This document shows, one piece after another, positions 60,685-64,000 of a stretch of DNA of 64,000 nucleotides. The notes beneath the pieces are model-generated. The model saw nothing but the letters and a program-made list of their open reading frames with translations, ran no database searches and was not told the origin of the DNA. Position 1 is the stretch's first letter, and every line of letters begins with the position of its first letter. The DNA lies in assembly GCF_016905005.1 (NCBI RefSeq), contig NZ_JADIKC010000004.1, forward strand, positions 124,001-188,000, given 5' to 3'. The stretch is from Dyella kyungheensis. GTDB taxonomy: Bacteria > Pseudomonadota > Gammaproteobacteria > Xanthomonadales > Rhodanobacteraceae. The position numbers were made by a program, and so were the translations under genes.

Positions 60685-61812
60685 ATGTCAATTCAGCTTT
60701 TCGTCCCGAAGTTCCGTGTCGAAGAATGTCTCGTAGAGATCCGTGAATGTCTCGAAAAGGGTTGGACGGGACTCGGTTTCAAGACGGTCGCGTTCGAAGA
60801 TGCCTGGAAGACCTACACAGGGCTGCCGCACGCCCATTTTCTGAACTCCAACACGGTTGGCTTGCAGCTCGCGCTCGAGGTTCTGGGCCGTCGACTGGGC
60901 TGGGAGGAGGGCGATGAAGTTATTACCACGCCGCTGACGTTTGTCTCGTCGAACCATGCGGTTGTCTACAACGGCTTCAAGGCAGTATTCGCGGATGTCG
61001 ATGACTCCCTTTGCCTGGACCCACAGTCCATCGCAGCCAAGATCACCGATCGCACCCGTGCCGTGATGTTTGTAGGTCTGGGCGGTAACACCGGTCGATA
61101 TGCGGAAGTGCTGAAGCTCTGCCGCGAGCGTGGTATCGCCATGATCCTTGATGCTGCGCATATGGCTGGAACGCGGGTCGGCGGGCGTCATGTGGGGTAC
61201 GACGCCGACGCCACCGTGTTCAGCTTCCAGGCCGTCAAGAATCTCCCGACGGCCGACTCAGGAATGATCTGCTTCGCCAATGAAGAGGATGATGCCGAAG
61301 TCCGCAAACTGTCGTGGCTGGGTATCAACAAGGACACCTATGCGCGCACGGCAGCGCAGGGCGCTTATAAGTGGATGTATGACGTCGAACGCGTCGGCTA
61401 CAAGTTCCACGGCAACTCAATCATGGCAGCTATTGGGCTGGTGCAGCTGCGCTACCTCGACCAGGACAACGCCTATCGTCGCCAGCTTGCCAGTTGGTAT
61501 CGCGGCTACCTATCCGGGGCGAAGAACATCAAGCTGATACCCATGACAGCGGGCATCGAAAGTGCGACGCACCTGTTCCAAGTACGCGTGTCCAATCGCG
61601 ACGAGCTCATGCTCGCACTGAATGAGAACGCGGTCTATCCGGGTGTTCATTACCGTGACAACACGGAGTACACCATGTACAGCTATGGCAAAGGTACGTG
61701 CCCCAATGCTGCGCAGGCCAGCTCCGAAATCTTGTCGTTGCCTATGCACATGGGCGTTACCCATGCGGACGTGAAAACCATCGCGGAACTGATTCTGAAG
61801 TACGCAAAATGA
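60685..61812 (+). CDS. DegT/DnrJ/EryC1/StrS-family sugar aminotransferase
   Basis: 375 residues, fold type I PLP enzyme. The Schiff-base Lys is in FSFQAVKNLPTADSGMICF (about residue 184), with Asp in AMILDAAHMAGTRVGG and N-terminal NSNTVGLQLAL. Transfers an amino group from glutamate to a keto sugar nucleotide (candidate substrate the dTDP- or GDP-linked keto sugars available here, not proven). It overlaps the acetyltransferase gene by four bases, so the two act in sequence to give an N-acylated amino sugar. Confidence 0.92.
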   Translation: MSIQLFVPKFRVEECLVEIRECLEKGWTGLGFKTVAFEDAWKTYTGLPHAHFLNSNTVGLQLALEVLGRRLGWEEGDEVITTPLTFVSSNHAVVYNGFKAVFADVDDSLCLDPQSIAAKITDRTRAVMFVGLGGNTGRYAEVLKLCRERGIAMILDAAHMAGTRVGGRHVGYDADATVFSFQAVKNLPTADSGMICFANEEDDAEVRKLSWLGINKDTYARTAAQGAYKWMYDVERVGYKFHGNSIMAAIGLVQLRYLDQDNAYRRQLASWYRGYLSGAKNIKLIPMTAGIESATHLFQVRVSNRDELMLALNENAVYPGVHYRDNTEYTMYSYGKGTCPNAAQASSEILSLPMHMGVTHADVKTIAELILKYAK

Positions 61813-62372
61813 CGCTAGTTGGGCGTCTAAGGCATGTGCAGATCGAAGGTCCTCGGGTCCGCATTCGCGGACTCGAGAAGGCAGATCTTTCGAACACTTT
61901 CGCATGGCGGAACGACGAGCGATCCCTGAGATGGTTCAAGAATGCGACTCCGTTGCAATGGGAGTCGCATGTGAACTGGTACGACAAATATCAGGCAAGC
62001 GACGCAACGGGTTGTATGTTTTTCGTAGAGTCGTCCGAGGGATCTCCAGTCGGACAATCATCGATCTATAACGTCGATGGGGATTCCGCGGAGGTCGGCC
62101 GATTTCTCTCGCAGCCGGAGCTGCGGGGTGCGGGCTTGTTCCGGGAAGCGCTGCTGCTCACATTGTATGCTGCTTTTGATCTCGCTCACCTCAAGCGTGT
62201 GCACCTGGAGGTCATCGAGAACAACGATCGTGCCGTTCGCCTGTACAAGTCGGTTGGTTTCGAGACGACGGGTACAACAGATGGCTTACTCCAGATGGAT
62301 CTGACGGCAGGGCGATTTGGGCCCATTCGCGATGCCCTGCCGTTTGCAATCACAACACAAGGTTCATTGTAA
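61809..62372 (+). CDS. GNAT-family acetyltransferase, probable sugar N-acetyltransferase
   Basis: 187 residues. GNAT core with RGLEKADLSNTFAWRNDERS, then the acetyl-CoA loop LSQPELRGAGLFREALLLTL and the C-terminal LEVIENNDRAVRLYKSVGFE. Close in layout to PseH/WbdR-like enzymes acting after a sugar aminotransferase. ATG at 61809 overlaps the aminotransferase stop. Predicted product is an N-acetylated aminodeoxy-sugar nucleotide; inference from context only. Confidence 0.88.
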   Translation: MTLVGRLRHVQIEGPRVRIRGLEKADLSNTFAWRNDERSLRWFKNATPLQWESHVNWYDKYQASDATGCMFFVESSEGSPVGQSSIYNVDGDSAEVGRFLSQPELRGAGLFREALLLTLYAAFDLAHLKRVHLEVIENNDRAVRLYKSVGFETTGTTDGLLQMDLTAGRFGPIRDALPFAITTQGSL

Positions 62373-62374
62373 CG

Positions 62375-63172
62375 ATGAGGCAAACTGGAAATTTCGCGAT
62401 CGACTCGTACCAGGCACTGAAACTCTGGCGAGTTTGGTCGCACTTGGCCTTCAACGATCTACGCGGGCGCTTTGCTCGGTCTATGCTGGGCTTTGCCTGG
62501 ATCCTGGTCAGCTTTGCCATCTGGGCTGCGGGTGTGGGCCTGATCTATGCGCAGCTATTCCAGTTGGATACCAAGACGTTCGTTCCCTTTCTTACCATCG
62601 GCTTCGCGCTCTGGGGGTTCATCTCCAGTAGTTTCGTGGAATCGAGCGGCGCGTTCATCAATGCTGCCGGTTACGTCAAGCAGTTCAATCTTCCGAAGCA
62701 GACATACATCTATCGATCGGTGCTTTCGCAGGCCATTACCTTGTCGATGTCGTTGGTGGTCTGCTTCATTATTTTGGCAATATTGGGGGCGCTGACATTC
62801 CAGGGCGTCGTCTTTGCGATTCCAGGCGTACTCCTGCTCATCGTGGCTGCGGTTCTGCATGCGTTTCTCAGCGCTTACATCACGCCCTACCTGCGTGATT
62901 TCCCCCATGCCATGTCGAGCCTGTTGAACGTGCTGTTCTTCGTTACACCCATCATTTTCCCTGCCGATATGTTGGCGAAAAAGGGCCTGGGACACGTGTA
63001 CCAGTACAACCCGTTCTATTACCTGCTTGAAATGGTTCGCGAGCCGCTACTGCACGGCACCATGCCAGATGCCTCCATCTGGACGGGCGCCATCGCCTAC
63101 GTCGTTGGATTTGGGATCCTGGTGTTGCTGGTGTGCCGTCACCTCGATAAGCGCCTGGTGTACGCACTATGA
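62375..63172 (+). CDS. wzm: O-antigen ABC transporter permease Wzm
   Basis: 265 residues, six predicted TM helices and the ABC-2 pattern: LAFNDLRGRFARSMLGFAW, the cytoplasmic EAA-like segment around FVKQFNLPKQTYIYR, and PYLRDFPHAMSSLLNVLFF. Exports a finished lipid-linked polysaccharide across the inner membrane. Starts 2 bp after the acetyltransferase stop and overlaps the ATPase gene by four bases. The presence of Wzm/Wzt means the O-chain is assembled fully in the cytoplasm, unlike the Wzy route. Confidence 0.93.
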   Translation: MRQTGNFAIDSYQALKLWRVWSHLAFNDLRGRFARSMLGFAWILVSFAIWAAGVGLIYAQLFQLDTKTFVPFLTIGFALWGFISSSFVESSGAFINAAGYVKQFNLPKQTYIYRSVLSQAITLSMSLVVCFIILAILGALTFQGVVFAIPGVLLLIVAAVLHAFLSAYITPYLRDFPHAMSSLLNVLFFVTPIIFPADMLAKKGLGHVYQYNPFYYLLEMVREPLLHGTMPDASIWTGAIAYVVGFGILVLLVCRHLDKRLVYAL

Positions 63173-63894
63173 GCGAACCGGTGATCGAATTGAAGGATGT
63201 CGTTGTCGACTATCCCTTGGAAAACAGCTTGGGCATCGCGCGCAAGCTTCTCCGTCGTGGATCTATTCGAAAGAAGCGTGCGCTAAGAGGCCTGACGTTC
63301 TCGATCCATGATGGCGAGCGCGTTGGCATAGTCGGCCACAATGGTGCGGGAAAGAGCACCTTGCTCCGTGTTCTTGCCGGCATCCTGCCACCGTCAAGCG
63401 GCCAGCTTGCCGTGAGAGGGGCCGTAGCGCCGTTGTTCGAGTTCGCCACGGGCTTTGAGATGGAGTTGACGGGGTACGAAAACATCCGAATCAGAGGCCT
63501 TTTGCAGGGGCTGAGCTCACAGCAGATCAAGGATCGAATGCCGGAGATCGCTGAGTTTTCAGAACTTGGCGAAGCACTCTCTCAACCTGTCCGAACCTAC
63601 TCTTCGGGCATGTTTATTCGAATCGCCTTCTCTACGGCTACTTCGATAGACCCGGAGGTTCTGCTTATCGACGAGGCTTTCGGAGCTGGTGACCAGCATT
63701 TTTCCGTGAAATCGGCCAAGCGAATGCGTGAACTCATGGCCAAGGGGCGCGTCTTGGTGTTTACATCTCACAACCTCGATCTCGTAAAGTCGCTTTGCAC
63801 GCGGGTTATTTGGCTGCGCGAAGGGAATATCGTGATGGATGGCCATGCCGACGAGGTTCTTGAGCAATACCGGATCAGTGAGAGCGTGATCTGA
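63169..63894 (+). CDS. wzt: O-antigen ABC transporter ATPase Wzt, short form
   Basis: 241 residues. Walker A GHNGAGKSTLLRVLAG (about 56-70), signature motif TYSSGMFIRIAFS, Walker B EVLLIDEAFGAGD, His switch FTSHN. The chain ends at about the core length; the C-terminal carbohydrate-binding domain found in many Wzt proteins is missing, so chain-end recognition must work differently or be supplied by another protein. Coupled to wzm by a four-base overlap. Confidence 0.93.
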   Translation: MSEPVIELKDVVVDYPLENSLGIARKLLRRGSIRKKRALRGLTFSIHDGERVGIVGHNGAGKSTLLRVLAGILPPSSGQLAVRGAVAPLFEFATGFEMELTGYENIRIRGLLQGLSSQQIKDRMPEIAEFSELGEALSQPVRTYSSGMFIRIAFSTATSIDPEVLLIDEAFGAGDQHFSVKSAKRMRELMAKGRVLVFTSHNLDLVKSLCTRVIWLREGNIVMDGHADEVLEQYRISESVI

Positions 63895-63924
63895 GTTTTA
63901 AGAGGGTGAATACCCCTTGTCCCA

Positions 63925-64000
63925 ATGATGAGGGCGATATTCTGCGGACAGCAGCCGCCCGCACAAATTGCCGAGGCAATAATGTCAAGATTGAAAGTGC
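63925..64000 (+). CDS. Probable next gene of the O-antigen operon, 3' truncated by window edge
   Basis: Open frame from ATG at 63925 to the window end (MMRAIFCGQQPPAQIAEAIM start) with no stop in 25 codons. It follows wzt by 30 bp in the same direction, as expected for a glycosyltransferase or methyltransferase gene. No ribosome site is convincing and the visible part is too short to name a family. Confidence 0.35.
   Translation, partial: MMRAIFCGQQPPAQIAEAIMSRLKV

Overview
The window is GC-rich DNA (roughly 60-66 % by eye) from a member of the Xanthomonadales, most likely the Rhodanobacteraceae (Rhodanobacter/Dyella/Luteibacter type). The evidence is the phoPQ pair, the metB-flanked O-antigen locus, the dispersed tkt/gap/pgk/pyk/class I fba glycolytic block, the E1alpha/E1beta/E2 dehydrogenase operon, DUF4398 and DUF6348 proteins, and families of short palindromic intergenic repeats. 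The genus is inferred, not proven. There is one tRNA (Thr), and no rRNA, CRISPR array, prophage or insertion sequence.

Layout. 1-6.4 kb: truncated phoP, phoQ (no normal start codon), a repeat-rich gap, mtfA with a small secreted protein, then birA-coaX-SPOR protein and tRNA-Thr. 6.4-10.8 kb: periplasmic rhodanese, arginase, a long TrpS with a C-terminal extra domain, two small unknown proteins and a VOC protein. 10.9-14.5 kb: 2-oxoacid dehydrogenase operon (minus strand). 14.7-24 kb: amino-acid catabolism: kynA, two tandem POT peptide transporters, a MarR regulator divergent from hppD, then hmgA, a lipoprotein and a fumarylacetoacetase; maiA, the missing step, is 20 kb away at 43.5 kb. 24.1-28.5 kb: an oxygen-responsive module, hemN and nirK-nirV-sco, with an FNR/Dnr-type site correctly placed in front of both hemN and nirK; nirK encodes a copper nitrite reductase fused to a cytochrome c domain and carries a one-base frameshift. 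28.6-43.4 kb: tpx, gapA, OsmC, S1/P1 nuclease, S9 peptidase, pyk, a TonB-domain protein, fba, an outer-membrane barrel, tkt, DinB, HAD phosphatase and pgk. 43.5-51 kb: maiA, pilU, the DUF4398 pair, ydcH, cystathionine beta-synthase and glmS.

51-64 kb is surface-polysaccharide territory: cpsG (Man-1-P), an AT-rich polytopic membrane protein, the minus-strand operon rmlB-rmlA-rmlC-rmlD-manC (dTDP-rhamnose and GDP-mannose), metB, and a plus-strand operon of a sugar aminotransferase, an acetyltransferase and the Wzm/Wzt O-antigen ABC exporter running off the window end. cpsG and manC together make GDP-mannose, glmS feeds UDP-GlcNAc, and the two new enzymes probably make an N-acylated amino sugar.

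The most noteworthy signals are the two FNR-type promoters, the 20-bp palindrome filling the hppD promoter spacer, the broken nirK-heme c fusion, the TrpS extension, and a perfect 35-bp inverted repeat between maiA and pilU.
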